Assembly (NCBI RefSeq): GCF_014652455.1 | Contig: NZ_BMYV01000001.1 | Span: forward strand, 372,001 to 436,000 | Direction of reading: 5' to 3' | Origin: Litorimonas cladophorae | Lineage (GTDB): Bacteria; Pseudomonadota; Alphaproteobacteria; Caulobacterales; Maricaulaceae | Length of the DNA: 64,000 bases | Part shown: in pieces, positions 9,667 to 19,107 of the stretch | Position numbering within the stretch: the stretch's first letter is position 1 | How the letters are laid out: every line of letters starts with the position of its first letter | Notes under the pieces: generated by a model | The model's input: the letters and a program-made list of their open reading frames with translations, nothing else | Told to the model about the DNA's origin: nothing | Database searches by the model: none | Made by a program: the position numbers and the translations under genes

Positions 9667-11061
9667 ATGTCCGAAACATCATTCGACGTCATCGTTATCG
9701 GTTCAGGCCCAGGCGGATATGTAACCGCAATTCGAGCGTCCCAATTGGGCTTCAAAGTCGCAATTGTTGAGAAATCTGAGCTGGGCGGTGTCTGTTTAAA
9801 TTGGGGCTGTATCCCGACGAAAGCTCTCCTGCGTTCCGCCGAAATTTACCACAATATGCAACATGCCGACTCCTACGGGTTGAGTGCAGAGCCGAGCTTT
9901 GACCTCGCGAAAATCGTCAAGCGCTCGCGGATGATCGCAAGCCAGCTGTCGGGCGGAATCAAGCATTTGATGAAGAAAAATAAAGTGTCGGTGATCCCAG
10001 GATTTGCTACTTTGACCCCAGGAAAAACTGCGCCCACAGTGAACGTCGATGGCAAAGCCTATCATGCCAAACATGTTATTCTGGCGTCCGGCGCCCGCGC
10101 TCGAACTATTCCCCAAGCGGGCCTCGAACCAGACGGGAATTTCATTTGGACAGCGCGCGAAGCGATGACGCCAGATACGATCCCAGGCAAGTTACTGGTG
10201 ATCGGTTCCGGTGCGATTGGGATGGAATTTGCCTCTTTCTTCTCGGCGTTTGGCGCGGATACAACAGTCGTCGAAATGGTTGACCGCATTTTGCCTGCCG
10301 AAGATGAAGATATTTCGGCAATGGCGCGTAAGTCATTCGAAAAACGCGGCCTGACAATCAAAACAGAGACACAAGTGAAGTCTGTGAAAACAGATGCCAA
10401 AGGTGTTACGGCTATTTTGTCCTCTGGCGGTAAAGACGAAACCCTGCAGTTTGATCGCGTCATTCTCGCAATTGGGATTGTCGGAAACACTGAAGACATG
10501 GGTTTGGAAAAACTCGGCGTTAAAGTTGATCGCAGCCATGTGGTCGTTGACGAATTTTCGCGCACGGGCGTTCCGGGATTATATGCTATTGGCGATGTGA
10601 CGACGCCGCCGTGGTTGGCGCATAAAGCTTCCCATGAAGGCATTATCTGCATCGAAAAAATTGCAGGTCAAAGCCCGCACCCACTTGATGCGAATTCAAT
10701 TCCCGGGTGTACTTATTGCCACCCACAAATCGCTTCCGTTGGTCATACCGAAGCTCAAGCGAAAGCTGCCGGCTATGACGTTAAGGTCGGCCGTTTTCCC
10801 TATATTGGGAATGGTAAAGCTATCGCATTGGGCGAACCAGAGGGCATGATTAAAACTGTATTTGATGCTAAAACTGGGGAGCTTCTAGGTGCCCACATGA
10901 TTGGCGCGGAAGTTACTGAACTCATTCAAGGTTACACGATTGCGCGTACGTTGGAAACCACCGAGCACGAGCTGATGGAAACGGTTTTCCCGCATCCGAC
11001 ATTATCAGAGATGATGCACGAAGCCGTCTTGGATGCCTATGATCGGACGATCCACTTTTAG
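9667..11061 (+). CDS. lpdA: Dihydrolipoyl dehydrogenase (E3)
   Basis: A 464-residue flavoprotein disulfide reductase. It has the FAD-binding GSGPGGYV (12-19), the redox-active pair Cys43/Cys48 in GGVCLNWGCIPTK, a second dinucleotide site (VIGSGAIGMEFASFF), and the C-terminal FPHPTLSEMMHEA with the active-site His-Glu dyad. It reoxidises dihydrolipoamide with NAD. It closes the PDH gene group; a convergent acyltransferase gene starts its 3' end only 28 bp downstream. Confidence 0.97.
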   Translation: MSETSFDVIVIGSGPGGYVTAIRASQLGFKVAIVEKSELGGVCLNWGCIPTKALLRSAEIYHNMQHADSYGLSAEPSFDLAKIVKRSRMIASQLSGGIKHLMKKNKVSVIPGFATLTPGKTAPTVNVDGKAYHAKHVILASGARARTIPQAGLEPDGNFIWTAREAMTPDTIPGKLLVIGSGAIGMEFASFFSAFGADTTVVEMVDRILPAEDEDISAMARKSFEKRGLTIKTETQVKSVKTDAKGVTAILSSGGKDETLQFDRVILAIGIVGNTEDMGLEKLGVKVDRSHVVVDEFSRTGVPGLYAIGDVTTPPWLAHKASHEGIICIEKIAGQSPHPLDANSIPGCTYCHPQIASVGHTEAQAKAAGYDVKVGRFPYIGNGKAIALGEPEGMIKTVFDAKTGELLGAHMIGAEVTELIQGYTIARTLETTEHELMETVFPHPTLSEMMHEAVLDAYDRTIHF

Positions 11062-11089
11062 GTGCGGGGCGCTTTAGCCGAGGACTATT

Positions 11090-12220
11090 TTAATCTAGCA
11101 AATATTGTTGTTTGGCCATCGGGCGTTTGAACCCGAGACCGCGTAACCAATTTGCGAATTTGATTTTGTTTCGCAGCATGGGCTTTTCAACAATGTACCA
11201 GCTCAGAGCGGCGAGTGCGACCGTAGGCGGGAAAGACAGGGCAAACAGTTCCATAACCGATAGCTGAGGGAACCAATAGAAAAGCAACTGCAAGACACAC
11301 CAATGGTAGATATAGATACCGTAAGATAGGTCTGGGATGCGTTGGAGCCACGCCCATTTGGGAGCTTTCATATAAGCTACCCTGAATATGACCCAGCATA
11401 AGACCGCATTCATAACGACTTCTAGGACCTCTGTTTTTCGGAGAAGATAACTAGCCGTGATAAGCGCGGCGAGTGTTATCCATCCGAAATTCAACCGTTC
11501 TCGATAGGCATAAATGGCGGCGCCGAGGCCATATGCGATGCCAAACCTAAAGAGGTTTTCTATTGTACCAGGTAGCGCCTCAAAGATGCCAAAGCGGGTG
11601 CCGATAATCCAACCAATGCTTGGTAGGACAAACTGAGCCAAAACCATCCATTTTTTACGGAGGAAACCCAGAGAAAATACGGCCAAGGTTCCAATGTAGG
11701 CGATAACTTCGTAGCGCAGAGTCCAAAGCGTCGCAGATCCAAATTGTTCGGCGTTCGTGTCAAATATTCCAGGGAGATTCATATCGGTTTCGAAAAACGT
11801 CAAAACCATGAGGGGTTGAAGGTACCAATCTGGCGAGGAGAAAAAATCATTCCAAGCGATATTGGTAGCTAATGGGCCAATGATGAACATGACGAAAAGA
11901 ACGTGAATCGCGAGAGCAGGGAAAATCCGTAGTACACGGGCCGAAATAAAGCTCGGTGTGTCGCCTCGATACACCATAGATTTGGTCACGAGGAACCCAG
12001 AAGCAATGAAAAAGAGGTTCACGGCCAAGTAGCTGAATGTGTAATGATACAGCATATGCGGCTCTAATGAAGCGTCGCGCAGGGCGATTGCGTAGGCGTG
12101 CCCGAGAACTACTAGAGATGCGAAAACAAGCCGAAGGGGCGTAAAAAAGTTATCGTGACCCTCGGTGATCGCGAAACCTTCGCTAGGGAGCGCGGCTGGT
12201 TTTTTTGCGATATTGCTCAT
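11090..12220 (-). CDS. Acyltransferase family 3 membrane protein
   Basis: A 376-residue polytopic protein with about ten hydrophobic segments. The 'NFFTPLRLVFASLVVLGHA' start (catalytic-type His after the first helix) and 'LAVNLFFIASGFLVT' are typical of the acyltransferase-3 (OafA/NolL/WecH-like) family, which acylates surface sugars. The ATG at 12220, with GTGGGA upstream, fits the family start; a frame extending to 12325 would add an atypical leader. It faces the opposite way and interrupts the otherwise conserved lpdA-lipA order, which suggests insertion. The substrate is unknown. Confidence 0.85.
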   Translation of the reverse strand: MSNIAKKPAALPSEGFAITEGHDNFFTPLRLVFASLVVLGHAYAIALRDASLEPHMLYHYTFSYLAVNLFFIASGFLVTKSMVYRGDTPSFISARVLRIFPALAIHVLFVMFIIGPLATNIAWNDFFSSPDWYLQPLMVLTFFETDMNLPGIFDTNAEQFGSATLWTLRYEVIAYIGTLAVFSLGFLRKKWMVLAQFVLPSIGWIIGTRFGIFEALPGTIENLFRFGIAYGLGAAIYAYRERLNFGWITLAALITASYLLRKTEVLEVVMNAVLCWVIFRVAYMKAPKWAWLQRIPDLSYGIYIYHWCVLQLLFYWFPQLSVMELFALSFPPTVALAALSWYIVEKPMLRNKIKFANWLRGLGFKRPMAKQQYLLD

Positions 12221-12468
12221 CAAATCCCACTTTCGTCCCCGATAAGAGACGCAACACGTCGCCAATATTGGCACAGATGCGTTAATCCACTGCAAATATT
12301 GTGCCCGACTGCCGTTGTTGTTCACGACGTGGGCGAGATTCCATATCTTAATCGTCTGAAAACCGTTTTTGGCATTGGATAATTGGTCGAGTCGCTTTGC
12401 AAATTCGCCACAGCTTTGGACGTTGAATCGGGTTGAATCTGTGTGTCAAACGGACCATTTACAGAACC

Positions 12469-13422
12469 ATGGCCACATTGCTCGACATAAACTCAAATCG
12501 CGTTCGACATCCTGAAAAGGCGAATAAACCTGATACGGAAGTATTACGCAAACCCAAGTGGATACGCGTGAAAGCGCCAACGTCAAAAGGTTACGCTGAA
12601 ACGCGGAAAATCGTCAAAGATAAAGGGCTCGTGACCGTTTGCGAGGAGGCGGCTTGTCCCAATATTGGGGAGTGCTGGGAAAAGTCCCACGCGACCTTCA
12701 TGATCTTGGGCGAAATTTGCACACGGGCCTGCGCCTTCTGCAACGTCTCGACTGGATTGCCGCAGGCCTTAGATGCTGACGAGCCGCAGAAAATTGCTGA
12801 AGCTGTCGTTGAGATGAAACTAAAGCACGTTGTTATCACTTCCGTGGATCGGGATGACTTAGCTGACGGTGGTGCTCAGCACTTTGTTGAAGTCATCGAA
12901 GCTATTCGAGCGAGTTCGCCACGGACAACGATTGAAATTCTCACGCCTGACTTCTTGCGTAAAAACGGGGCAACCGAGACCGTAATCGACGCCCGCCCCG
13001 ATGTGTTCAATCACAATCTCGAAACGGTTCCGCGTCTGTATTTGAAAATTCGTCCGGGCGCGCGCTACTTCCATTCCTTGCGCCTGTTGCAAAAGGTAAA
13101 GGAACGCGATCCGTCGCAATTTACAAAATCGGGCCTGATGGTTGGACTGGGTGAAACTAAAGAAGAAATAATGCAGGTCATGGATGACATGCGCTCTGCC
13201 GGAATCGACTTCTTGACGATCGGTCAATATCTGCAGCCCACGCGAAAGCATGCCAAAGTTGACCGATTCGTGACTCCCGAAGAATTTAAATCATATGAGA
13301 CGATTGCCCGCGCAAAGGGCTTTCTTATGGTCTCGTCTAGCCCATTGACCCGCTCATCCTACCATGCCGATAGCGATTTCGCGCAGCTTCGCGCGGCGCG
13401 AGACGCTCAGCTGGGGCTGTAG
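12469..13422 (+). CDS. lipA: Lipoyl synthase
   Basis: A 317-residue radical SAM enzyme that inserts two sulfurs into octanoyl groups on lipoyl domains. It shows the auxiliary-cluster motif [12 protein letters not shown], the radical SAM motif CTRACAFC, and the C-terminal [12 protein letters not shown], which supplies the serine ligand. The ATG at 12469 (MATLLD) is preferred over an in-frame upstream start. Its substrates PdhB and PdhC are encoded just upstream. The coq10-like gene begins 4 bp after the stop. Confidence 0.97.
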   Translation: MATLLDINSNRVRHPEKANKPDTEVLRKPKWIRVKAPTSKGYAETRKIVKDKGLVTVCEEAACPNIGECWEKSHATFMILGEICTRACAFCNVSTGLPQALDADEPQKIAEAVVEMKLKHVVITSVDRDDLADGGAQHFVEVIEAIRASSPRTTIEILTPDFLRKNGATETVIDARPDVFNHNLETVPRLYLKIRPGARYFHSLRLLQKVKERDPSQFTKSGLMVGLGETKEEIMQVMDDMRSAGIDFLTIGQYLQPTRKHAKVDRFVTPEEFKSYETIARAKGFLMVSSSPLTRSSYHADSDFAQLRAARDAQLGL

Positions 13423-13426
13423 ACCT

Positions 13427-13942
13427 ATGCCTTCTGCACATCTTGTGAGACGAATTCGGCACCGTCCCGAAGATTTGTTTGACCTTGTTTCTGATGTTGA
13501 AAACTATCCGAAATTCATCAATCTGATCTCGGCATTGCGTGTGACGAAGCAATTATCTGAGACTGAGTTCGAAGCAGAAGCCATTGTAGCCTACAAGATG
13601 CTGCGTGAGACTTTCCGTTCCAAAATTGTGGCTGACTCCGTTGCTGGAAAAATATCCGTCGAAAAGGCGGAGAAAGGCGGCGCTGTTAAATCCCTTCTGA
13701 ACACTTGGACATTTCACCCCTTGGAAGATGGGTCCACTTTGGTCGATGTAATCGTTGATGTCCGTCTAAAGGCCATGCCGCTTGAGTTTTTACTTCGCGA
13801 CAAATTCGGGAAGGCTGCCGTACATATTATGAACTTGTTTGAAGTGCGTGCAGGGCAAAATTACCCGCTCGTGGGTAATGAGACTTATGATAGTGTGGCC
13901 GAAATGACGTCATTCGGCCTGAGGTCGGATCAGCTCGTTTGA
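13427..13942 (+). CDS. COQ10/RatA-family START-like protein
   Basis: A 171-residue polyketide-cyclase/START-fold protein. 'RHRPEDLFDLVSDVENYPKFI' and the C-terminal 'FEVRAGQ' region are typical of the coenzyme Q-binding COQ10/RatA family. In mitochondria the family helps ubiquinone act in respiration. Bacterial members have also been named RatA after the E. coli 'toxin', a name that need not apply here. The start is 4 bp after lipA, the usual alphaproteobacterial neighbour. Its last 13 bases overlap the 3' end of the convergent pncC. Confidence 0.88.
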   Translation: MPSAHLVRRIRHRPEDLFDLVSDVENYPKFINLISALRVTKQLSETEFEAEAIVAYKMLRETFRSKIVADSVAGKISVEKAEKGGAVKSLLNTWTFHPLEDGSTLVDVIVDVRLKAMPLEFLLRDKFGKAAVHIMNLFEVRAGQNYPLVGNETYDSVAEMTSFGLRSDQLV

Positions 13943-14436
13943 TCGAGTTCAGCCAGTAGGGCTTTTAATGCGGCTAGGCAGGTGTGATCACGCACTTTGT
14001 TGCGATCCATGCCGTCAAAGAAATGTTTGGCCGAATAGACACCCTGACGGGTCGCAACGCCCATCCATACGGTTCCGACAGGTTTTTCTGCACTTCCGCC
14101 ACCGGGACCTGCGACACCTGTAACAGATACCGCAATATCCACACCCAGTTTGTTTAAACAACCGCTCGCCATTTGTTCGGCAACAGGCCCGCTAACCGCG
14201 CCAAACTCTGCGATGATTGCGGGGTCGACGGCGAGTTGCTCGATCTTAATGTCGTTATGATAGGCAATGATACCGCCGCGGAAGGCAGTCGAACTCCCAG
14301 GTGCAGACGTTATTGCTGCGCCAATTAGGCCGCCCGTGCAGCTTTCAGCAGTTGCGATTGTTTGCCCCTGTTCGGTCGCTGTTTTTAACAGTTTGGCGGA
14401 AAGCGAAAAAATCTCTGCGAGCATATTCTGGCTCAT
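13930..14436 (-). CDS. pncC: CinA C-terminal family nicotinamide-nucleotide amidohydrolase
   Basis: A 168-residue stand-alone CinA-C domain. It has the family blocks 'IATAESCTGGLIGAAITSAPGSS' (split here over about residues 26-48), 'GVDIAVSVTGVAGPGGG' and 'KPVGTVW'. The family deamidates NMN to nicotinate mononucleotide in pyridine-nucleotide salvage. The N-terminal CinA/MoaB-like domain is absent, as in many Alphaproteobacteria. Its ATG overlaps the ispDF stop (ATGA), so translation is coupled to ispDF. Confidence 0.92.
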   Translation of the reverse strand: MSQNMLAEIFSLSAKLLKTATEQGQTIATAESCTGGLIGAAITSAPGSSTAFRGGIIAYHNDIKIEQLAVDPAIIAEFGAVSGPVAEQMASGCLNKLGVDIAVSVTGVAGPGGGSAEKPVGTVWMGVATRQGVYSAKHFFDGMDRNKVRDHTCLAALKALLAELDQTS

Positions 14437-15578
14437 GCCCTAAACTTCACGGTGGCCGTCGCTTGCGCGGCTAAACCTTCTCCGCGACCGGTAAAGCCTA
14501 GCGTCTCGGTTGTCGTCGCTTTCACGCTCACGCGGGATAATGGTATGGTGCACAACTCACTGATACGTTTGCGCATCGCTTCACGGTGGGGTTTTATTTT
14601 GGGCATCTCGCAGATCAATGTAACATCGACATGTTGCAAAACGCCTTGACGTTCCCTTAGCTTCTCGATCGCGAAACGTAGGAATTTGTCGGAGGCCGCG
14701 CCTTTCCACTTCGGGTCAGATGGGGGGAAATGGTCGCCAATGTCGCCAAAACAAAGCGCGCCGAGAATAGCATCCGTGAGGGCATGGAGACCCGCATCCG
14801 CGTCTGAATGTCCAAGCAAAGTGTAGCCGCAGTCAATTGGAACACCGCATAACCAAAGCGGGCCCGCCGACGCATGATCAAACTGGTGAACGTCGAATCC
14901 CGATCCAGTGGCGATATAACTTGTGTCGATCATTCTGGCAGCTTTTGCAAAGTCTTCGGGGTAGGTAACTTTAAAATTATCTGGATCGCCCGGCGTGAAT
15001 GCAATCGATAAGCCCGCTTTTCGTGCGACGGCAATGTCGTCTGCAAAGCTCGTTGTTTTGGCATGGTCTCTATACGCCATAAAGAGTGCATTAAAGTGGA
15101 AGGCTTGCGGGGTTTGGACGCGTTGTAATTGATCGCGGTCAACTGAATCTCCCTCTAGAGTTTTCAAGGCATCAGCAATAGGAAGCGCTGGCGCAGCCCC
15201 CTGATAGGTTTTTAAGGCCTCTGAGAGCTTTTGCATCATTGGCGAACTCACGAAAGGACGTGCCGCATCATGTATGTAGACGTGCTCAATCCCGAGATTA
15301 ACCAGCGATTGCAAACCCGCGCGCACAGATTCAGTGCGGGTTGCACCTCCGAGTGTCGTCACCGAGAAAAGGTCCAAGCTTTCTAAAACGCCATCAATCC
15401 AGATATCGTCTGAGCTAACAACCACACGGATTTCGTTGAAAATATGAGATTTTCGAATATTATTCAGCGTGTGGGCAATAAGGGGTTGCTCGCCGATTTC
15501 GTGATATTGCTTTGGGATATTGCTGCCCGCACGCGTGCCCTTTCCAGCGGCGACCAAAATTAGTGCGGTGCGAGTCAT
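14433..15578 (-). CDS. ispDF: Bifunctional IspD/IspF isoprenoid enzyme
   Basis: A 381-residue fusion. The N-terminal half (about 1-220) is MEP cytidylyltransferase IspD, with LVAAGKGTRAGSNIPKQY and DAARPFVS. The C-terminal half (about 225-381) is MECDP synthase IspF, with the metal site GSGFDVHQF, LLGHSDADAGLHALTDAILGA (in pieces of 20 or less) and ATTTETLGFTGRGEG. It carries out two steps of the MEP pathway, here probably feeding the carotenoid genes at 31-37 kb. It is divergent from dusB with a 60-bp shared promoter region. Confidence 0.97.
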   Translation of the reverse strand: MTRTALILVAAGKGTRAGSNIPKQYHEIGEQPLIAHTLNNIRKSHIFNEIRVVVSSDDIWIDGVLESLDLFSVTTLGGATRTESVRAGLQSLVNLGIEHVYIHDAARPFVSSPMMQKLSEALKTYQGAAPALPIADALKTLEGDSVDRDQLQRVQTPQAFHFNALFMAYRDHAKTTSFADDIAVARKAGLSIAFTPGDPDNFKVTYPEDFAKAARMIDTSYIATGSGFDVHQFDHASAGPLWLCGVPIDCGYTLLGHSDADAGLHALTDAILGALCFGDIGDHFPPSDPKWKGAASDKFLRFAIEKLRERQGVLQHVDVTLICEMPKIKPHREAMRKRISELCTIPLSRVSVKATTTETLGFTGRGEGLAAQATATVKFRA

Positions 15579-15638
15579 ATGCAGCCTAGCTGTTGGTGAA
15601 TTATTGTGCAGGACGGTAAGACGGCCTATGCTGGTTCA

Positions 15639-16628
15639 ATGGCAAACCTAATCCATATCGGCAAGCATGCTTTGCGGTCCCGCGTCCTTATCGCGCCAAT
15701 GTCGGGCATCACGGATTTACCGTTCCGCAAAGTTCTGCACCATTTTCAACCGGGGCTCGTCGTCTCAGAAATGGTTGCGAGTGAGCGTCTTGTCGCTGGC
15801 GATGCCGAAAATTTGGCCAAGGCCTCGGGTGAGGGTATCGTTGATCCGCTGTCCATCCAACTTATCGGAAGAGACCCGCATTGGATGGCCGAGGGTGCAA
15901 AAGCTTGCGCTGCTGCGGGAGCAGATATCATCGACATCAACATGGGCTGCCCCGCGCGAAAAGTGACGGGGACTCAGGCGGGATCAGCATTGATGCGTGA
16001 GCCCAAATTAGCCTTGGAAATCATCAAAGCCGTTGTCGAAGCTGTAGATGTTCCGGTGACGCTGAAAATGCGGTTGGGCTGGGACGATAATAGTCTGAAC
16101 GCCGCTGAGATCGCGAAGGCGGCCGAAGACATGGGGGTGGTCATGTTTGTCGTCCATGGGCGAACGCGCTGCCAGATGTATAAAGGATCTGCAGATTGGG
16201 CGGCTGTTGGGTCGGTTGTCCAAGCCGTGGACGCCCCTGTATTCGTAAATGGTGACATATTTGATGGCGCAGACGCACTAACCGCTATGGCAGAGTCGGG
16301 TGCGGATGGTGTGATGGTTGGGCGGTCCTTGGTAGGGCGTCCTTGGGATATTGCGGAAATCCGGGCGGCTGTCGATGGCGGCACAATTAGGGTGCCAGAT
16401 GCTCAAGAAAAAGCCGACGTTGCGGTCGCGCATTATCGAGACATGGTCGATTTCTATCCCAAAGCAAAAGGTATCCGTTTTGCGCGCAAACACTTAGCAG
16501 GGTATTGCGATAATGCGGGTTTGGCGTCTGATGATCCTCTGCGGGTCGAGATTTGCCAAGGTCTAGAACCGGACAAAGTCGCCAGCGCGCTCTCGCAAGC
16601 GTTTACGAAAATACGGGTTGCCGCATGA
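15639..16628 (+). CDS. dusB: tRNA-dihydrouridine synthase (DusB/NifR3 family)
   Basis: A 329-residue flavoenzyme that reduces uridines in the tRNA D-loop. It shows the FMN-barrel start 'LIAPMSGITDLPFR', the catalytic-cysteine motif NMGCPARKVTG, and 'VHGRTRCQMYKGSADW'. The ATG at 15639 (MANLIHIG) fits the family; an upstream in-frame GTG at 15606 is less likely. The dusB-ntrB order is the classical alphaproteobacterial nifR3-ntrBC arrangement. The stop overlaps the ntrB start (ATGA). Confidence 0.94.
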   Translation: MANLIHIGKHALRSRVLIAPMSGITDLPFRKVLHHFQPGLVVSEMVASERLVAGDAENLAKASGEGIVDPLSIQLIGRDPHWMAEGAKACAAAGADIIDINMGCPARKVTGTQAGSALMREPKLALEIIKAVVEAVDVPVTLKMRLGWDDNSLNAAEIAKAAEDMGVVMFVVHGRTRCQMYKGSADWAAVGSVVQAVDAPVFVNGDIFDGADALTAMAESGADGVMVGRSLVGRPWDIAEIRAAVDGGTIRVPDAQEKADVAVAHYRDMVDFYPKAKGIRFARKHLAGYCDNAGLASDDPLRVEICQGLEPDKVASALSQAFTKIRVAA

Positions 16629-17659
16629 GTATCGCTCTCCCAGCCTTGGTCGATGACTGGCCATTCCCACTTTTTAAACTGGATAAAGAGGACTCGATTC
16701 TGTGGGCCAACCAGGCTGCACTCGATTGGATTGGTAAAGGCTTACCCACCATTTCGGGACGCGTGATTTGGGAGATTTTAGAAACTGACCCTGATACGCG
16801 TTCAATCACGATGAAGGCGAGGGCAAAATCCGCCACGATCACCTCGCGACATATTTTAGTGAAAACAACCGAAAATTCCGACGAGGGCAAGATCGCGCAT
16901 TTGACGGCCTACACGACAATGGGTGGAGCGGGTCTTTCAATTTGGTTCGTTGGTCCGGAGCCCCGAGAAACCAAAATGGGCGGCCATGTAGTAACGGGCA
17001 TGGGCCGCATGATTGCTCATGAGCTCAAGAACCCTTTGGCGGGCATAAAAGGGGCTGCGCAGCTCTTACGAGATGACGTAGATAGCGAAGAAGGCCTCGC
17101 GCTTATTGACCTGATTGGGTCTGAAATCGATCGCATCCGACGACTTGCAGACCGTATGGAAAAACTGGGAAATGATGACCCCTCCGATGTCGAACAAGTG
17201 AACATCCACGAAATCCTGCGTCAAGCTCGCCGCATTATCCAGTCTGCCAATCCCAGTGTGATTTTTGATGAGAGATATGATCCATCTCTCCCGCATGCCT
17301 CGGGTGATCCAGATACATTGATGCAGGCCATATTAAACTTAATCAAAAATGCCGCTGAGAGTGTCGGTGAGGGAGGGCAAATCCGTCTTGAAACCGCGTT
17401 CCGATCAGGCGTGCGCGGTGGTCGGTCGGCCCGCAACCTCCCCATTGAGATTAAAATCATCGACGATGGTCCAGGTATTCCCAAAGAGATGCTGTCACAG
17501 GTCTTCCAACCATTTGTAACGACAAAGCCTGAGGGCCAAGGGCTTGGTCTTGCACTCGTGTCCAAAGTGGCATCCGCCCATGAGGGTCTTGTCGAAGTTC
17601 AATCTATACCAGGGCGAACCGTTTTCTCGCTCCTGCTTCCTGCGCCTGGAGTTGGTTAA
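16625..17659 (+). CDS. ntrB: Nitrogen regulation sensor histidine kinase NtrB
   Basis: A 344-residue soluble kinase with an N-terminal PAS domain (about 10-110), the phospho-acceptor His132 in AHELKNPLAGI, and HATPase boxes (NLIKNAAES, DDGPGIP, GQGLGLALV). NtrB phosphorylates or dephosphorylates NtrC according to nitrogen status signalled by PII. The ATG at 16625 overlaps the dusB stop; a longer frame would extend into dusB and is not family-like. NtrC follows 2 bp after the stop. Confidence 0.94.
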   Translation: MSIALPALVDDWPFPLFKLDKEDSILWANQAALDWIGKGLPTISGRVIWEILETDPDTRSITMKARAKSATITSRHILVKTTENSDEGKIAHLTAYTTMGGAGLSIWFVGPEPRETKMGGHVVTGMGRMIAHELKNPLAGIKGAAQLLRDDVDSEEGLALIDLIGSEIDRIRRLADRMEKLGNDDPSDVEQVNIHEILRQARRIIQSANPSVIFDERYDPSLPHASGDPDTLMQAILNLIKNAAESVGEGGQIRLETAFRSGVRGGRSARNLPIEIKIIDDGPGIPKEMLSQVFQPFVTTKPEGQGLGLALVSKVASAHEGLVEVQSIPGRTVFSLLLPAPGVG

Positions 17660-17661
17660 AT

Positions 17662-18975
17662 ATGAAATACGAAATTCTACTCGCTGATGATGATGACAGC
17701 GTACGGCTTGTGCTCCACAAAGCTCTCACGCGGGCGGGTCATTCCGTTAAAGCCACCGATAATGCCGAAACGCTGTTGAAATGGGCAGAAGCGGGCCAGG
17801 GTGATATCGTCGTCACGGACGTGATGATGGGCGGTCGGGAGGTTTTCGATAGCCTACCGCAACTCACTGCCGCGAGGCCGAAGTTACCTGTAATCATCAT
17901 AAGTGCCAATAACACGGTCAACACTGCGCTCAAATCTGGGCAACATCGCGTCTTTGAATATGTACCCAAGCCCTTCGATTTGGACGATGTTACAAATGCA
18001 GTAGCGCGCGCGGGGCAGTCCGTGAATCCTCGTAAAACGCGTCCTAATGTCGAAAACCGCCGATTGCCTATGATTGGCCGCAGTGCGGTCATGCAGCCCG
18101 TTTTCCGTGCGGTTTCGCGCTTTGCAGCAGGCAATTTACCCGTGTTGGTTCGTGGGGCTGTCGGTTCAGGGAAGGACCTCGTTGCGCGCTTGTTACATGA
18201 CGGTGGCGCGCGCGTTGACCGGCCGTTCCTTCGGACGACAGATTTCGAAAGTACGTCATTGACCCTTCAGAAGGTGAATGGCGGCGATATCTATATTGAC
18301 GAAATTGGCGAATTATCGATGCATCAGCAGGAGCGCCTCTTGGCGCTGATGAATGAGGCAGAGATGATACCGCAGCAGACGCGGCCACGCGTCATTTCCG
18401 CGACGCGAAAAGACTTAAGAGACCTCGTCGAAGCGGGTAATTTTCGGGACGATTTGCTGTTTCGGATCAATGTTGCTGAGATTAAAATTCCCGATCTTGC
18501 TGAACGTGACCGTGATACATACGAGTTAGCGGAAGCCTTCTTGGGACAAGCCTCGCCCAACCAAACACGGCGGTTTGAAACCGAAGCCCTCGACGTTTTG
18601 CACCGACACAAGTGGACAGGCAACGTTCGGGAGTTGGAAAACCTGGTTAGGCGTTTAGCTGTCCTCTACTCTGATGATGTTATTACGGCAGATATGGTCT
18701 TACAGGAGTTTTCAAAGGATCTGCCGCCTTTGGAAAAAGCAGGGGTCAATCGAGATCGCTTACACGAACAGTTGGAAGAGGCCTGTCGGACACTTCTCAA
18801 TGCAAGTGATACGGCGGAGGAGTCCAGCTACAACACAGCGCTAGCTTGGGTGGAGAGGCCTCTGATCGTCGAAGCGTTGCGTCTGACCGGTGGAAATCGT
18901 GCCAAGGCTGCCGAAAAATTGGGAATTCATAGAAACACGCTTCGAACACGTTTGAAATCTTTGGAAATTTCTTAA
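17662..18975 (+). CDS. ntrC: Nitrogen response regulator NtrC lacking the GAFTGA segment
   Basis: A 437-residue regulator. The receiver domain (1-120) has acidic pocket ADDDD, phospho-acceptor Asp53 and Lys103. The AAA+ region (about 137-355) has Walker A GAVGSGKD (165-172) and Walker B YIDE (to Glu214). A Fis-type helix-turn-helix is at 411-434. Only 42 residues separate the Walker A lysine from the Walker B aspartate, about 20 fewer than in sigma-54 activators. The missing piece is the ELFG-x-GAFTGA loop that contacts sigma-54. It probably acts without sigma-54, as in Rhodobacter capsulatus NtrC, or has lost ATP-driven activation. Confidence 0.93.
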   Translation: MKYEILLADDDDSVRLVLHKALTRAGHSVKATDNAETLLKWAEAGQGDIVVTDVMMGGREVFDSLPQLTAARPKLPVIIISANNTVNTALKSGQHRVFEYVPKPFDLDDVTNAVARAGQSVNPRKTRPNVENRRLPMIGRSAVMQPVFRAVSRFAAGNLPVLVRGAVGSGKDLVARLLHDGGARVDRPFLRTTDFESTSLTLQKVNGGDIYIDEIGELSMHQQERLLALMNEAEMIPQQTRPRVISATRKDLRDLVEAGNFRDDLLFRINVAEIKIPDLAERDRDTYELAEAFLGQASPNQTRRFETEALDVLHRHKWTGNVRELENLVRRLAVLYSDDVITADMVLQEFSKDLPPLEKAGVNRDRLHEQLEEACRTLLNASDTAEESSYNTALAWVERPLIVEALRLTGGNRAKAAEKLGIHRNTLRTRLKSLEIS

Positions 18976-19107
18976 TGATGAAATTGCTGAGGCGGACCAA
19001 TCAAATCTGTTGATTCCATGCAACACTGCGATATGAATGTCACAGCGAGGTTGGTTTTTGCGAGATAGGTTCTGAATTCTCAGGCTAAATTAGACTCAGG
19101 TAGAAGC

